Source of the DNA: Streptomyces reniochalinae
Lineage (GTDB): Bacteria > Actinomycetota > Actinomycetes > Streptomycetales > Streptomycetaceae
NCBI RefSeq assembly: GCF_003323735.1
Contig: NZ_QOIM01000033.1
Span: forward strand, 124,001 to 188,000
DNA: 64,000 nt
Direction: 5' to 3'
Shown: positions 27,021 to 35,776 of the stretch, piece by piece
Layout of the letters: every line of letters begins with the position of its first letter
How positions within the stretch are numbered: position 1 is the first letter of the stretch
The notes under the pieces: model-generated
The model's database searches: none
What the model was told of the DNA's origin: nothing
What the model saw: the letters and a program-made list of their open reading frames with translations, nothing else
Position numbers and translations under genes: made by a program

Positions 27021-27530
27021 GTGAGGATTCGACGCCGGGCATGCCCTCGTTCCGTTCCCGTCCGTTACATCGCCGCTTGCGGCCTGGCCGCCGTGGCCGC
27101 CTCCGCCTGTTCGGTCACCGGTGACGCCGGACCCACGCCCCCCAGCCCCTCCGGCAGGACCGCCCAGGCGTGCCGGACGCTGCACGACGCGCTGCCCCAG
27201 AAGGTCGTCGGACAGCAGCGCGGCGAGACCGACCCCGCCTCGGACTACACGGCCGTCTGGGGGGATCCCGCCATCGCGTTGCGCTGCGGGGTGCCACGGC
27301 CCGCCAGGCTCACGCCAGGCAACGAAGAGTACAACCCCACCACCGAGGCGGCGGAGGTGAACGGGGTGTCCTGGATGATGGAGAAGCGGGACGACGGCTA
27401 CCGCTTCACCACCACGGAGCGGGCCGCCTACATCGAACTGACCGTCCCTGACGACTACGCCCCCGAGGTGAGCCCGCTGGCCGACCTCAGCGAAGCGGTC
27501 AAGCGTTCGGTCCCGAAGAAGAAGAGCTGA
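27021..27530 (+). CDS. DUF3515 family lipoprotein
   Basis: A 169-residue predicted lipoprotein of unknown function. The signal peptide RYIAACGLAAVAASAC ends in a lipobox with Cys at about residue 30. The mature part has CRTLHDALPQKVVGQQR, YTAVWGDPAIALRCGVPRP and WMMEKRDDGYRFTTTERAAYIELTVP, matching the actinobacterial DUF3515 family with its conserved Cys pair. The GTG at 27021 follows the Lrp-domain stop by 20 bases. It converges with ddl. Confidence 0.88.
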   Translation: MRIRRRACPRSVPVRYIAACGLAAVAASACSVTGDAGPTPPSPSGRTAQACRTLHDALPQKVVGQQRGETDPASDYTAVWGDPAIALRCGVPRPARLTPGNEEYNPTTEAAEVNGVSWMMEKRDDGYRFTTTERAAYIELTVPDDYAPEVSPLADLSEAVKRSVPKKKS

Positions 27531-27608
27531 GCGCCCTTGCGGACCCGCGGAAGAGGCGACCGCAGCGCTCCGGCCCCGCGACGGACCCTGCCGCCGGTCC
27601 GGGGCGGT

Positions 27609-28745
27609 TCAGCGCAGGCCGGTCGAGCGGGTGAGCGCCGCCTGGATGAGGCGGTCCACCAGCTCCGGATAGCCGACGCCGGTCTCCTGCCACATACGCG
27701 GATACATGGAGATCGGCGTGAAGCCCGGCATCGTGTTGATCTCGTTGATGACGAACTCGCCGTCCTCGCACAGGAAGAAGTCGGCCCGCACCAGCCCCTC
27801 GCAGGAGGCCGCCTCGAAGGCCGCAACGGCCAGCTCGCGCACCCGCGCCGTCTGTGCTTCGGTCAGCGGCGCGGGCACGATGCCGGAGGCCGAGTCGATG
27901 TACTTGGCCTCGAAGTCGTAGAAGTCGTGCTCGCTGACCGGCGGGATCTCCGCGGGGACGCTGGCGCGCGGTCCTTCCTCGAACTCCAGGACGCCGCACT
28001 CGATCTCCCGGCCGCGCAGCAGCGACTCGACGATGATCTTCGGGTCGTGGCGCCGCGCGACCTCCACCGCCTCGTCCAGCTCGCCCAGGCCACCGACCTT
28101 GGTGATGCCCATCGAGGAGCCGGCACGCGCGGGCTTGACGAAGACCGGCCAGCCCTGCTCGGCAGCGAAGTCGACGATCTTCTTGCGCGCCGCCGCAGGA
28201 TCCCTCTCCCACTCACGCGGCCGCACCGTGACGTACGGGCCGACCGGCAGCCCGAAGGAGGTGAAGACCCGCTTCATGTACTCCTTGTCCATGCCGACCG
28301 CCGACGCCAGCACACCGGCGCCCACGTACGGCACCCCCGCCAGGTCCAGCATCCCCTGGAGGGTGCCGTCCTCGCCGTAGGGACCGTGCAGCACGGGGAA
28401 GACCACGTCGACCTCGCCGAGCGTCTTGGGGACCTGGCCCGGCTCCGTGTGGACGACCTCGCGGCTCGCGGGCGAGACCGGCAGCAGCACACCGCCGGTG
28501 TCCGACTCGGCCAGCTGCTCGACGCTGGGCAGGCTGCGGCCGTCGATCGCCATGCGGGCCGGATCGTCGGCGGCCAGCGCCCAGCGTCCGTCCGCGGTGA
28601 TGCCGATGGGCAGCACCTCGTACTTGTCACGGTCGATGGCGCCCAGCACCGCGCCGGCCGTCAGGACGGAGATCTGGTGCTCTGAGTTGCGTCCGCCGAA
28701 GACGACGGCGACTCGGGGCTTGGGGGCGGGGCTCTGGCTGCTCAT
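27609..28745 (-). CDS. ddl: D-alanine--D-alanine ligase
   Basis: Makes the D-Ala-D-Ala dipeptide of peptidoglycan precursors, the target of vancomycin. 378 residues, ATP-grasp fold. It starts with KPRVAVVFGGRNSEHQISV, has VLHGPYGEDGTLQGMLDLAG, FVKPARAGSSMGITKV, and ends with FFLCEDGEFVINEINTMPG and a final FTPISMYPRMW. Key Glu, Ser, Arg and Asn residues are in place. The ATG at 28745 is clear. It lies 109 bases downstream of gpsA on the same strand. Confidence 0.97.
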   Translation of the reverse strand: MSSQSPAPKPRVAVVFGGRNSEHQISVLTAGAVLGAIDRDKYEVLPIGITADGRWALAADDPARMAIDGRSLPSVEQLAESDTGGVLLPVSPASREVVHTEPGQVPKTLGEVDVVFPVLHGPYGEDGTLQGMLDLAGVPYVGAGVLASAVGMDKEYMKRVFTSFGLPVGPYVTVRPREWERDPAAARKKIVDFAAEQGWPVFVKPARAGSSMGITKVGGLGELDEAVEVARRHDPKIIVESLLRGREIECGVLEFEEGPRASVPAEIPPVSEHDFYDFEAKYIDSASGIVPAPLTEAQTARVRELAVAAFEAASCEGLVRADFFLCEDGEFVINEINTMPGFTPISMYPRMWQETGVGYPELVDRLIQAALTRSTGLR

Positions 28746-28854
28746 AACGCTGGGACTTTACCGCGTCGGGCCCGCGCCGCCGATGCGGACGCCCCGTTGC
28801 GCGCGCCCGGCGCACACGGATCCCGCGGCCGCTCCGGACCCGGCGCCCGCCCCT

Positions 28855-29919
28855 TCAGGCCCGCTCGGGCTTGGCGCTGCGGGACATCAGTTCCTTCAGG
28901 GCCACGTGCGGCGACTTGCCCTCGTGGACGATCCCCACGACGGTCTGCGTGATCGGCATCTCCACGCCGTGCCGCCTGGCCAGGTCCAGCACCGACTGGC
29001 AGGACTTGACGCCCTCCGCCGTCTGCTTGGTGACCGCGATCGTCTCCTGGAGCGTCATGCCCCGGCCGAGGTTGGTGCCGAAGGTGTGGTTGCGGGACAG
29101 CGGCGAGGAACACGTGGCGACCAGGTCGCCCATGCCGGCCAGGCCCGCGAAGGTGTGTGCCTCGGCGCCCATGGCGAGACCGAGCCGGGTCGTCTCGGCC
29201 AGCCCGCGGGTGATCAGCGACGCCTTGGAGTTGTCACCGAGCCCCATGCCGTCGGCGATGCCCACCGCGAGCGCGATGACGTTCTTGACGGCACCGCCCA
29301 GCTCGCAGCCGACCACGTCGGTGCTGGTGTAGGGCCGGAAGTAGGGGGTGTGGCAGGCGCTCTGCACAGCCCGCGCCGCCTCCTCGTCCGCGCAGGCGGC
29401 CACCGCGGCGGCCGGCTGGCGGGCGGCGATCTCCCAGGCGAGGTTGGGGCCGGTCAGCACGGCGACCCGCTCGGCCGGTACTCCGGCCACCTCCTCGACG
29501 ACCTCGCTCATGCGCTTGGCCGTGCCCAGTTCGACGCCCTTCATCAGGGAGACGAGCACGGTGCCGGGGTGCAGCATCTCCCGCCAGGACTCCAGGTTGG
29601 CGCGGAGCGTCTGGGAGGGAACGGACAGCACGGTGAAGTCGGCGTCCCGCGCCGCCTCGGCGGCCTGCGTGGTGGCCCGCACCCCTGCCGGGAGTTCCAT
29701 GTCGGGGTGGTAGCCGGGGTTGCGGCGCGTGGTGTTGATCGCCTCGACGACCTCGGGCCTGCGGCCCCACAAGGTGACCCGGCATCCGGCGTCGGCGAGC
29801 ACCGCGGCGAAGGCGGTGCCCCAGGAACCCGTGCCGAAGACCGCGGCCTTCCTCGGGTGTTCCCCTGCCTCCCGCGCCTCCCTCCGGTCCCGCTCCTGGT
29901 CTGCCTCGCTCGCCCTCAC
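28855..29919 (-). CDS. gpsA: Glycerol-3-phosphate dehydrogenase (NAD(P)+)
   Basis: Reduces dihydroxyacetone phosphate to glycerol-3-phosphate for phospholipid synthesis. About 354 residues. NAD motif KAAVFGTGSWGTAFAAVLADAG begins near residue 24; ELGGAVKNVIALAVGIADG carries the catalytic Lys, and GLAGMGDLVATCSSPLSRN is the second family signature. The N-terminal 22 residues (VRASEADQERDRREARE) are an Arg/Glu-rich extension. The GTG at 29919 overlaps the stop of the plsC-like gene by 4 bases (GTGA), implying translational coupling of two steps of phosphatidic acid synthesis. Confidence 0.95.
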   Translation of the reverse strand: MRASEADQERDRREAREAGEHPRKAAVFGTGSWGTAFAAVLADAGCRVTLWGRRPEVVEAINTTRRNPGYHPDMELPAGVRATTQAAEAARDADFTVLSVPSQTLRANLESWREMLHPGTVLVSLMKGVELGTAKRMSEVVEEVAGVPAERVAVLTGPNLAWEIAARQPAAAVAACADEEAARAVQSACHTPYFRPYTSTDVVGCELGGAVKNVIALAVGIADGMGLGDNSKASLITRGLAETTRLGLAMGAEAHTFAGLAGMGDLVATCSSPLSRNHTFGTNLGRGMTLQETIAVTKQTAEGVKSCQSVLDLARRHGVEMPITQTVVGIVHEGKSPHVALKELMSRSAKPERA

Positions 29920-30791
29920 GCGTTCTTCTCTCCCTCTGCCGCCTCGGCCGCGGCCGGAGCCGGGCCGGGCTCGTCGTGCTCGTCCTGCTGGTGGTGCGCG
30001 GCGCCCGTGTTCTCCCGCCCGGCGCCCGTGTTCTCCCGCGAAGAACGCTGCTCCCGCCGCAGAGCGGCCGCCTTGCGCATGTCGTAGCGCTCGGCGGGCG
30101 CCGCCTCGCCGCGGACGACGGCGAGCTGCTCGGTGACAGCGCCCATCATGACGTCCGTGACCTCGCGGAGCACCTCTGCGGTGGGCTCCCGGTCGTAGAA
30201 GGCGGACAGGTCGATCGGCGGGCCGGCCTGCACGGTGAGGGTCTTGCGGGGGAAGAGCCGCAGCTTCTTCTCCCTGGCGTACGGCGGCATCGCCAGGTTG
30301 GCGCCCCACTGGGCGACGGGCACGACGGGCGCCCTGGTCAGCAGGGCGACGCGGGCGGCACCGGTCTTGCCGGTCATCGGCCACATCTGCGGATCGCGGG
30401 TGAGGGTGCCCTCCGGGTAGAAGGCCACGCACTCGCCCTTCTCGATCGCCTCCACGGCGGCCCGGAACGCGCCCACCGCGTCGGTCGACTCGCGGTAGAC
30501 GGGGATCTGCCCCGTACCGCGCATGACGGCGCCGACGAAACCGCCCTTGAACAGGCCGACCTTCGCCAGGAAGCGCGGGACGCGACCGGTGTTGTACTGG
30601 TAATGGGCGTAGGAGAGCGGGTCGAGATACGAGTTGTGGTTGACGACGGTGATGAAGCCGCCGTCACGGGGAATGTTCTCCATTCCGCGCCAGTCCCGCT
30701 TGAAGAGGAGGATCAGCGGCGGCTTCGCCAGAAATGCGGCGAGCCGGTACCAGAAACCGATCTTCCTGCGTTTGCCGTCACTCCCCGCCAT
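29916..30791 (-). CDS. 1-acyl-sn-glycerol-3-phosphate acyltransferase (PlsC family)
   Basis: Acylates lysophosphatidic acid in membrane lipid synthesis. 291 residues. After KRRKIGFWYRLAAFLAKPPL (hydrophobic), the acyltransferase block I NHNSYLDP (His-x4-Asp), block II GQIPVYRE and block III FYPEGTLTR are intact, then VALLTRAPVVPVAQWGAN. The last 50 residues are low-complexity and contain the duplicated peptide RENTGA-GRENTGA, encoded by a 19-base repeat with 21-base period (30000-30039). The ATG at 30791 has GAGGGGG 6 bases upstream. It overlaps gpsA, so acyl acceptor and acylation are made together. Confidence 0.92.
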   Translation of the reverse strand: MAGSDGKRRKIGFWYRLAAFLAKPPLILLFKRDWRGMENIPRDGGFITVVNHNSYLDPLSYAHYQYNTGRVPRFLAKVGLFKGGFVGAVMRGTGQIPVYRESTDAVGAFRAAVEAIEKGECVAFYPEGTLTRDPQMWPMTGKTGAARVALLTRAPVVPVAQWGANLAMPPYAREKKLRLFPRKTLTVQAGPPIDLSAFYDREPTAEVLREVTDVMMGAVTEQLAVVRGEAAPAERYDMRKAAALRREQRSSRENTGAGRENTGAAHHQQDEHDEPGPAPAAAEAAEGEKNA

Positions 30792-31052
30792 CGTGCGCCC
30801 CCTCGTTCCCGTCGGTCCCGGCATGTGTGGCCGGTGGTCTCGGGGTTGCTCCCGGTGCGGGCACGATGAGGCGGGACACCCGGACACCATCTCCTTTAGG
30901 GGGCTCCTTGTGGGGCCCATCCACTGGGGGGCCAATCGACAACCGCACAAGTGTCGCCACCAACCGCCCCGCTGTCGAGCACACTGTCCGTGCCCGGTCG
31001 CGGGGCACACGGTAACCCCGCTCCTGCGCCGGCGCCGGGCGGGCAGGCGAGA

Positions 31053-31724
31053 ATGGGGCCGATGCAGCCCCATGTGACGCCCGTCGACTGGACCCTCGTG
31101 GTACCGCTGAAGCCTCTGACTCGGGCCAAGAGCAGGCTGACGGGCGCCGTCCCCGGCGTTCCCCTGCCGCAACTCGCGCTGGCGTTCGCACAGGACACGG
31201 TGCGCGCCGCGCTCAGCAGCCCCGCGGTGCGCGATGTGGTGGTTGTCACGGACGATCCGCTGGCCGCACGGGCGCTGGAGGCGCTGGGCGCCCACCGGGT
31301 GCCGGACGAGCCACAGGACGGCCTCAACGCCGCCCTCGCCCACGGAGCGGGTGCCGCGCGCGCCCGGCACCCGCACACGGCCCTCGCCGCGCTGAACGCC
31401 GACCTCCCCGCTCTGCGCCCCGCCGAATTGACGCGCGTGCTGAATGCGGCCGCACAATTCCGCCGCGCTTTTCTGCCCGACGCCGCGGAAATCGGAACAA
31501 CGCTGTTGACGGCGCTGCCCGACACCGCGCTTTCCCCCGCTTTCGGGGGCCCCTCACGAGCCCGGCACCGGGCCTCAGGGGCGCGGGAGCTGGACCTGCC
31601 CCGGGTCCGCAGCGTCCGCCAGGACGTGGACACGCCCGCCGACCTGAGCGCCGCACTGGCACTGGGTGTCGGCGACGTCACCGCGGGAGTGCTCGCGAGA
31701 CGGGCGGCCGACCGCTGCGGCTAG
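31053..31724 (+). CDS. cofC: Phospholactate / phosphoenolpyruvate guanylyltransferase
   Basis: Enzyme of coenzyme F420 biosynthesis that activates 2-phospholactate or, in actinobacteria, phosphoenolpyruvate with GTP (also called FbiD). 223 residues. The nucleotidyltransferase opening WTLVVPLKPLTRAKSRL, VVVVTDDPLAARAL, LNADLPALRPAEL and LDLPRVRSVRQDVDTPADL are the family motifs. The ATG at 31053 has AGG 5 bases upstream; a second ATG at 31062 is possible. It precedes the small cold-shock-like gene by 9 bases and diverges from plsC. Confidence 0.92.
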   Translation: MGPMQPHVTPVDWTLVVPLKPLTRAKSRLTGAVPGVPLPQLALAFAQDTVRAALSSPAVRDVVVVTDDPLAARALEALGAHRVPDEPQDGLNAALAHGAGAARARHPHTALAALNADLPALRPAELTRVLNAAAQFRRAFLPDAAEIGTTLLTALPDTALSPAFGGPSRARHRASGARELDLPRVRSVRQDVDTPADLSAALALGVGDVTAGVLARRAADRCG

Positions 31725-31733
31725 GCTTTCGCC

Positions 31734-31937
31734 ATGCAGGCCACGGCATACACCTACGATCCGGACTCCCGCTCGGGCAGCGTGCTGCTCGACGACGGGA
31801 CCCCGCTCTCCTTCGACGCGGCCGCGTTCGACGCGGGCGGGCTCCTGCTGCTGCGCGCGGGCCAGCGGGTGCGGATCGAGACCCAGGGCCGCGGCACGGA
31901 CCGGCGCGTGACCCTGGTGACACTGCAAACCCTGTGA
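31734..31937 (+). CDS. Small cold-shock-like (OB-fold) protein
   Basis: A 67-residue protein: MQATAYTYDPDSRSGSVLLDD, then GTPLSFDAAAF, GGLLLLRAGQRVRIETQG and RRVTLVTLQTL. Length, strand pattern and the D-x-x-SGSVLLDDG start resemble a cold-shock-domain fold, but the RNA-binding aromatic motifs of true cold-shock proteins (KGFGFI, VFVH) are absent, so nucleic-acid binding is doubtful. It starts 9 bases after cofC and is probably co-transcribed with it. Its stop codon lies inside the first copy of a three-copy 20-base repeat. Confidence 0.7.
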   Translation: MQATAYTYDPDSRSGSVLLDDGTPLSFDAAAFDAGGLLLLRAGQRVRIETQGRGTDRRVTLVTLQTL

Positions 31938-31994
31938 ACTGCTGCCCGGACCCGGTGAACGGCTGTCCGCGGCTCCGGTGAACGGCTGCCCGGG
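31931..31994. repeat. Three-copy imperfect 20-base repeat at a gene 3' end
   Basis: Units beginning CCKGTGAACKGCTGYCCG at 31931, 31952 and 31975. The first contains the stop codon of the cold-shock-like gene. The spacing is 21 and 23 bases. Looks like a local tandem duplication in the convergent intergenic region. Confidence 0.7.
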
Positions 31995-32060
31995 CGCCTC
32001 CGCTGGCTCGACGGTCTCCGCAGGCTCGGCGGGATTCACGGGAAGGGGCCGAACGGCCGC

Positions 32061-32090
32061 GGGCCGGGCTCCCCCGAGGGAGCCCGGCCC
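32061..32090. terminator. Strong convergent terminator
   Basis: Perfect 13-bp stem GGGCCGGGCTCCC/GGGAGCCCGGCCC with a CCGA loop between the convergent cold-shock-like gene and hupS. Confidence 0.8.
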
Positions 32091-32160
32091 GGCGTTGCCG
32101 ACGCGGCATGGTGCCGCCCGGTCCCTTTCCCGGGGCCCTGGTCCGGGAGAGGGATCGTTT

Positions 32161-32182
32161 CGCCCCGCCTGCGGGCGGGGCG
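32161..32182 (-). terminator. hupS-proximal hairpin
   Basis: A 9-bp stem CGCCCCGCC/GGCGGGGCG with a TGCG loop, about 50 bases past the hupS stop. It probably acts with the larger hairpin beyond it. Confidence 0.6.
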
Positions 32183-32210
32183 GCGGAGTGCGGTGTCCGC
32201 CTCCGCGTCC

Positions 32211-32256
32211 TCACCGCCTGCGCGAGGTGGTCGTCACCGCCTGCGCGAGGTGGTCT
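32211..32256. repeat. Tandem duplication of the hupS 3' end
   Basis: The 22-base segment that ends hupS (codons for the last residues T-T-S-R-R-R plus the stop) is repeated directly downstream with a 23-base period: copies at 32211-32232 and 32234-32255. The outer copy is untranslated. Confidence 0.85.
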
Positions 32257-32872
32257 TCTTCGCGGTGGTCTTGCGAGCGGCCGTCTTGCGGGCCGGAGCC
32301 TTCTTGGCGGTGCTCTTCTTCGCCGGGGCCTTCTTGGCCGTGGTCTTCGCCGGGGCCTTGGCCGGCGTCTTCTTGGCGGTGGTCTTCTTCGCCGTGCTCT
32401 TGGCCGGGGCCTTCTTCGCGGGGGTGGCCTTCTTGGCGGTGGTCTTCTTCGCCGCCGGAGCCTTCTTGGCCGTGGTCTTCTTGGCCGTGGCCTTCTTCGC
32501 GCCGGCCTTCTTGGCGGTGGCCTTCTTGGTGGCCGTTCCGCCGGAGAGGCTGCCCTTGGGGGCCTTCTTGACCGCGACATCGTTCTTGGGGAGCTTCTTC
32601 GCGCCGCTCACCAGGTCCTTGAAACCGGCGCCTGCGCGGAAGCGCGGCACGGAGGTCTTCTTGACCCGGACGCGTTCACCGGTCTGCGGGTTGCGGGCGT
32701 AACGGGCCGGGCGGTCGACCTTCTCAAAGGAGCCGAAGCCGGTGACCGAAACACGCTCACCGGCGACAACCGCACGGACGATCGCGTCCAGTACGACATC
32801 GACCGCCTTGGCGGCGTCCTGGCGTCCACCGAGGTCATCTTGGATAGCTTCAACGAGCTGCGCCTTGTTCAC
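32234..32872 (-). CDS. hupS: HU-family nucleoid protein HupS with Lys-rich tail
   Basis: Histone-like DNA-binding protein, the long HU of streptomycetes, which compacts the spore nucleoid. 212 residues. The first 95 form a normal HU domain (MNKAQLVEAIQDDL, VSVTGFGSFEKVDRPARYARNPQTG). The remaining 115 residues are a histone H1-like tail of repeated AKK, PAKK and TAKK units, ending TTSRRR. The GTG at 32872 has GGGGA 4 bases upstream and a good promoter lies just before it. S. coelicolor HupS is developmentally regulated; here the sequence itself shows only a sigma-70-like promoter. The tail-coding DNA is highly repetitive. Confidence 0.97.
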   Translation of the reverse strand: MNKAQLVEAIQDDLGGRQDAAKAVDVVLDAIVRAVVAGERVSVTGFGSFEKVDRPARYARNPQTGERVRVKKTSVPRFRAGAGFKDLVSGAKKLPKNDVAVKKAPKGSLSGGTATKKATAKKAGAKKATAKKTTAKKAPAAKKTTAKKATPAKKAPAKSTAKKTTAKKTPAKAPAKTTAKKAPAKKSTAKKAPARKTAARKTTAKKTTSRRR

Positions 32873-32922
32873 GTCTTCCCCTTCGGAGACATTGCCGGAA
32901 CGAATGTGTTCAGCTTTTTCGC

Positions 32923-32951
32923 ACGTTAGGCAGATATATACCGCAAATCAA
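32923..32951 (-). promoter_or_regulatory. hupS promoter
   Basis: Leftward -35 TTGATT (32951-32946), 17-base A+T-rich spacer containing TATATAT, and -10 TAACGT (32928-32923). The predicted start is about 44 bases before the GTG. Confidence 0.65.
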
Positions 32952-32996
32952 ACACGAAACGGGCGAATCACCCTTGTGTCGCAACGAACTCGCCCG

Positions 32997-33251
32997 TCAC
33001 GGAGTTCCGTCCGCGCGCACATCCCCCCGCCCTGCGGTGAATCGTCCTTCGTCGAGGTCGGCCATCAGACGCTCCAGACGCCGTTCGGCATCGGCGAGAT
33101 CGTGTTTGGAAGCCGCGGTGATGACGAGCAGCTTCCGGGTCAGCGCGACCCGTGCGCTCTGTGGGATTTGCGGGGAGCGCACTCGGGAGTGCGCCTCCTT
33201 GAGTCGGGCGGCGAGTCGGTCGTAGAGCTCCAGTTGACCGTCGCGTTCCAT
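32997..33251 (-). CDS. Conserved hypothetical protein, 84 residues
   Basis: Unrecognised small cytoplasmic protein. MERDGQLELYDRLAARLKEAHSRV, then SARVALTRKLLVITAASKHDL and ADAERRLERLMADLDEGRF: almost all helical, with charged heptad-like repeats, so possibly a helical hairpin. Third-position G+C is high, which supports coding. The ATG at 33251 lacks a clear ribosome binding site; the frame is open to 33398 but that part looks non-coding. It lies between leuD and hupS, all leftward. Confidence 0.65.
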   Translation of the reverse strand: MERDGQLELYDRLAARLKEAHSRVRSPQIPQSARVALTRKLLVITAASKHDLADAERRLERLMADLDEGRFTAGRGDVRADGTP

Positions 33252-33558
33252 GCGGTGATTGTGCCATCTGGGGTGAGTTGTCGCTTCCAGCGGGTCGACG
33301 TCGGGCGGGTCCTCACGAGGTGTGGACGGCAACTCGACTGGGCAGCAGCCGAGTTGACCCCCTCGCGACGAGTCGGGCTGGCGCGTCGCGAACGGCACTG
33401 TTCTTTGGTGCGACTGGAGCCGACGTCAAGACTAATTCACGTCATTCAGTGGCGCACGTGTGCTCTTGCCCGAGTTCCCGCGTCCTGGCCGCACAACACC
33501 GCGCCCCCGCCGGATGCGGCGGGGGCGCGGAGAGGTCCTGACAGGCGGTGAAGGGGGC
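33252..33558. other. Intergenic region leuD to small gene
   Basis: 307 bases. The right end holds the leuD terminator; the rest is lower in G+C and contains a dyad CAACTCG/CGAGTTG (33330-33356) and, on the minus strand, TTGACG at 33429-33424, perhaps a -35 for the 84-residue gene. No coding signal seen. Confidence 0.35.
33499..33530 (-). terminator. leuD terminator
   Basis: Perfect 14-bp stem CCGCGCCCCCGCCG/CGGCGGGGGCGCGG with a GATG loop, 28 bases past the leuD stop. Confidence 0.85.
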
Positions 33559-34152
33559 TCAGGCGGCCAGCGTCCGGGGCTTGAAGGCCGCGCGGGAGGC
33601 CTCGAACTCGGCGATGGCCTCCTCGTTCTTCAGGGTGAGGCTGATGTCGTCCAGCCCCTCCAGCAGCCGCCAGCGGGCGTTCTCGTCGAGCTCGAAGTCC
33701 GCCTCGACACCGGGGGCCACGACCTTGCGGTTCACCAGGTCGACGGTCACCTCGGCGGTCGGCTCCGCCTCCGTCAGCTCCCACAGCGCTTCCACGGTCT
33801 CCTGCGGCAGCACGACCGTGAGCAGGCCGTTCTTCAGCGAGTTGCCGCGGAAGATGTCGGCGAACCGGGAGGAGATGACGGCCTTGAAGCCGTAGTTCTG
33901 CAGCGCCCAGACGGCGTGCTCGCGCGAGGATCCGGTACCGAAGTCGGAGCCCGCGACCAGCACAGTGGCGCCCTGGTGGGCCGGCTGGTTGAGCACGAAG
34001 TCCGGGTCCTTGCGCCAGGCCTCGAACAGCCCGTCCTCGAAACCGTCGCGGGTGACCTTCTTCAGCCAGTGCGCGGGGATGATCTGGTCGGTGTCGACGT
34101 TGCTGCGGCGCAGCGGTACGGCCCGGCCTGTGTGGGTGGTGAAGGCTTCCAT
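33559..34152 (-). CDS. leuD: 3-isopropylmalate dehydratase small subunit
   Basis: Small subunit of isopropylmalate isomerase, second committed step of leucine synthesis. 197 residues. [19 protein letters not shown] at the start, [21 protein letters not shown] (swivel-domain substrate site) and [19 protein letters not shown] are family motifs. The ATG at 34152 is 32 bases after leuC. The pair forms an operon under NdgR control in Streptomyces. Confidence 0.97.
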   Translation of the reverse strand: MEAFTTHTGRAVPLRRSNVDTDQIIPAHWLKKVTRDGFEDGLFEAWRKDPDFVLNQPAHQGATVLVAGSDFGTGSSREHAVWALQNYGFKAVISSRFADIFRGNSLKNGLLTVVLPQETVEALWELTEAEPTAEVTVDLVNRKVVAPGVEADFELDENARWRLLEGLDDISLTLKNEEAIAEFEASRAAFKPRTLAA

Positions 34153-34184
34153 CTGTTGCGTCTCCCTCGGGCGCCTTGCGCTTG

Positions 34185-35609
34185 TCAGACCGCGGCCGGT
34201 TCGCGTACGTCGGCCAGGTCGGCGGGCGAGGCCAGATGGCCCAGTACCGCCGTCGCCGCCGCCACCTGCGGCGACACCAGGTGAGTGCGTCCGCCCTTGC
34301 CCTGCCTGCCCTCGAAGTTGCGGTTCGAGGTGGAGGCGGCGCGCTCACCCGGCTGGAGCTGGTCGGGGTTCATGCCCAGGCACATCGAGCATCCTGCGTG
34401 CCGCCACTCGGCGCCCGCGGCGGTGAACACCTTGTCCAGACCTTCCTCGACGGCCTGAAGTGCCACCCGTACCGACCCGGGGACCACCAGCATCCGCACA
34501 CCGTCCGCCACGCTCCGGCCCTCCAGCACGGTGGCCGCCGAACGCAGGTCCTCGATGCGGCCGTTGGTGCACGAGCCGACGAAGACGGTGTCCACAGCGA
34601 CCTCGCGCAGCGGCTGACCCGCGCTCAGGCCCATGTACTCCAGGGCCTTCTCGGCGGCCAGTTTCGCACTGACGTCCTGGAAGGTGGCCGGGTCCGGCAC
34701 CGCCTGGGACAGCGGGGCGCCCTGGCCCGGGTTGGTGCCCCAGGTGACGAACGGCGCCAGCTCGGCGGCCTCGATGACCACCTCGTGGTCGAAGACGGCG
34801 TCCTCGTCGGTGCGCAGCGTCTTCCAGTAGGCGACCGCCGCCTCCCAGTCCTCACCCTGGGGGGCGTGCTCGCGGCCCTCGACGTAGGCGAAGGTCGTCT
34901 CGTCCGGGGCGATCATCCCGGCGCGGGCGCCCGCCTCGATGGACATGTTGCAGATCGTCATGCGGGCCTCCATCGACAGCTTCTCGATGGCCTCGCCGCG
35001 GTACTCGATCACATAGCCCTGGCCGCCGCCGGTGCCGATGCGGGCGATGATCGCCAGGATCAGGTCCTTGGCGGTGACGTCCTCGGGCAGCTCGCCGTTC
35101 ACGGTGACCGCCATGGTCTTGAACGGCGCCATCGGCAGCGTCTGCGTGGCCAGCACGTGCTCGACCTGCGAGGTGCCGATGCCGAAGGCCAGCGCCCCGA
35201 AGGCGCCGTGGGTGGAGGTGTGGCTGTCGCCGCAGACCACCGTCGTGCCCGGCTGCGTCAGCCCCAGCTGCGGGCCGACGACGTGGACGACGCCCTGCTC
35301 GACGTCGCCCAGCGGGTGCAGCCTGACCCCGAAGTCGGCGCAGTTCTTGCGCAGCGTCTCCAGCTGGGTGCGCGAGACCGGGTCGGCGATCGGCTTGTCG
35401 ATGTCCAGGGTCGGGGTGTTGTGGTCCTCGGTCGCGAGGGTCAGGTCGGTACGCCGCACGCCGCGGCCCGCCTTGCGAAGACCGTCGAAGGCCTGCGGGC
35501 TGGTCACCTCGTGGAGCAGGTGGAGATCGATGAAGAGCAGGTCCGGCTCGCCTTCCACGCGCCTGACGACGTGGTCGTCCCAGACTTTCTCCGCGAGTGT
35601 GCGTCCCAT
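34185..35609 (-). CDS. leuC: 3-isopropylmalate dehydratase large subunit
   Basis: Large, 4Fe-4S-containing subunit of isopropylmalate isomerase (aconitase family), 474 residues. [50 protein letters not shown] (first cluster Cys) and [13 protein letters not shown] (two further cluster Cys) are all intact. The ATG at 35609 has GGAGGG 6 bases upstream. It diverges from ndgR across 167 bases that contain a near-perfect dyad. Confidence 0.97.
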   Translation of the reverse strand: MGRTLAEKVWDDHVVRRVEGEPDLLFIDLHLLHEVTSPQAFDGLRKAGRGVRRTDLTLATEDHNTPTLDIDKPIADPVSRTQLETLRKNCADFGVRLHPLGDVEQGVVHVVGPQLGLTQPGTTVVCGDSHTSTHGAFGALAFGIGTSQVEHVLATQTLPMAPFKTMAVTVNGELPEDVTAKDLILAIIARIGTGGGQGYVIEYRGEAIEKLSMEARMTICNMSIEAGARAGMIAPDETTFAYVEGREHAPQGEDWEAAVAYWKTLRTDEDAVFDHEVVIEAAELAPFVTWGTNPGQGAPLSQAVPDPATFQDVSAKLAAEKALEYMGLSAGQPLREVAVDTVFVGSCTNGRIEDLRSAATVLEGRSVADGVRMLVVPGSVRVALQAVEEGLDKVFTAAGAEWRHAGCSMCLGMNPDQLQPGERAASTSNRNFEGRQGKGGRTHLVSPQVAAATAVLGHLASPADLADVREPAAV

Positions 35610-35743
35610 CGCTTTCCCTCCGGCCGGCAGCGCTGCCGACCACATGTCGAGATGCTTTCCGCCGCCCCAGCCTTCGGCCGGGGGGACCCCGAGGAGCGGC
35701 GGCCGTCCTTCAAGGTTGGCGGGTCGCCCGGAAAATTGAACTT

Positions 35744-35764
35744 GCGTTTCACACTATGAGACGC
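35744..35764. promoter_or_regulatory. Candidate NdgR operator between leuC and ndgR
   Basis: Inverted repeat GCGTTTCA-5-TGAGACGC, one mismatch between arms, in the divergent leuC-ndgR region and 13 bases before the ndgR ATG. NdgR is known in S. coelicolor to bind this intergenic region; that this dyad is the site is inferred. Confidence 0.6.
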
Positions 35765-35776
35765 GAGTATCGACGC

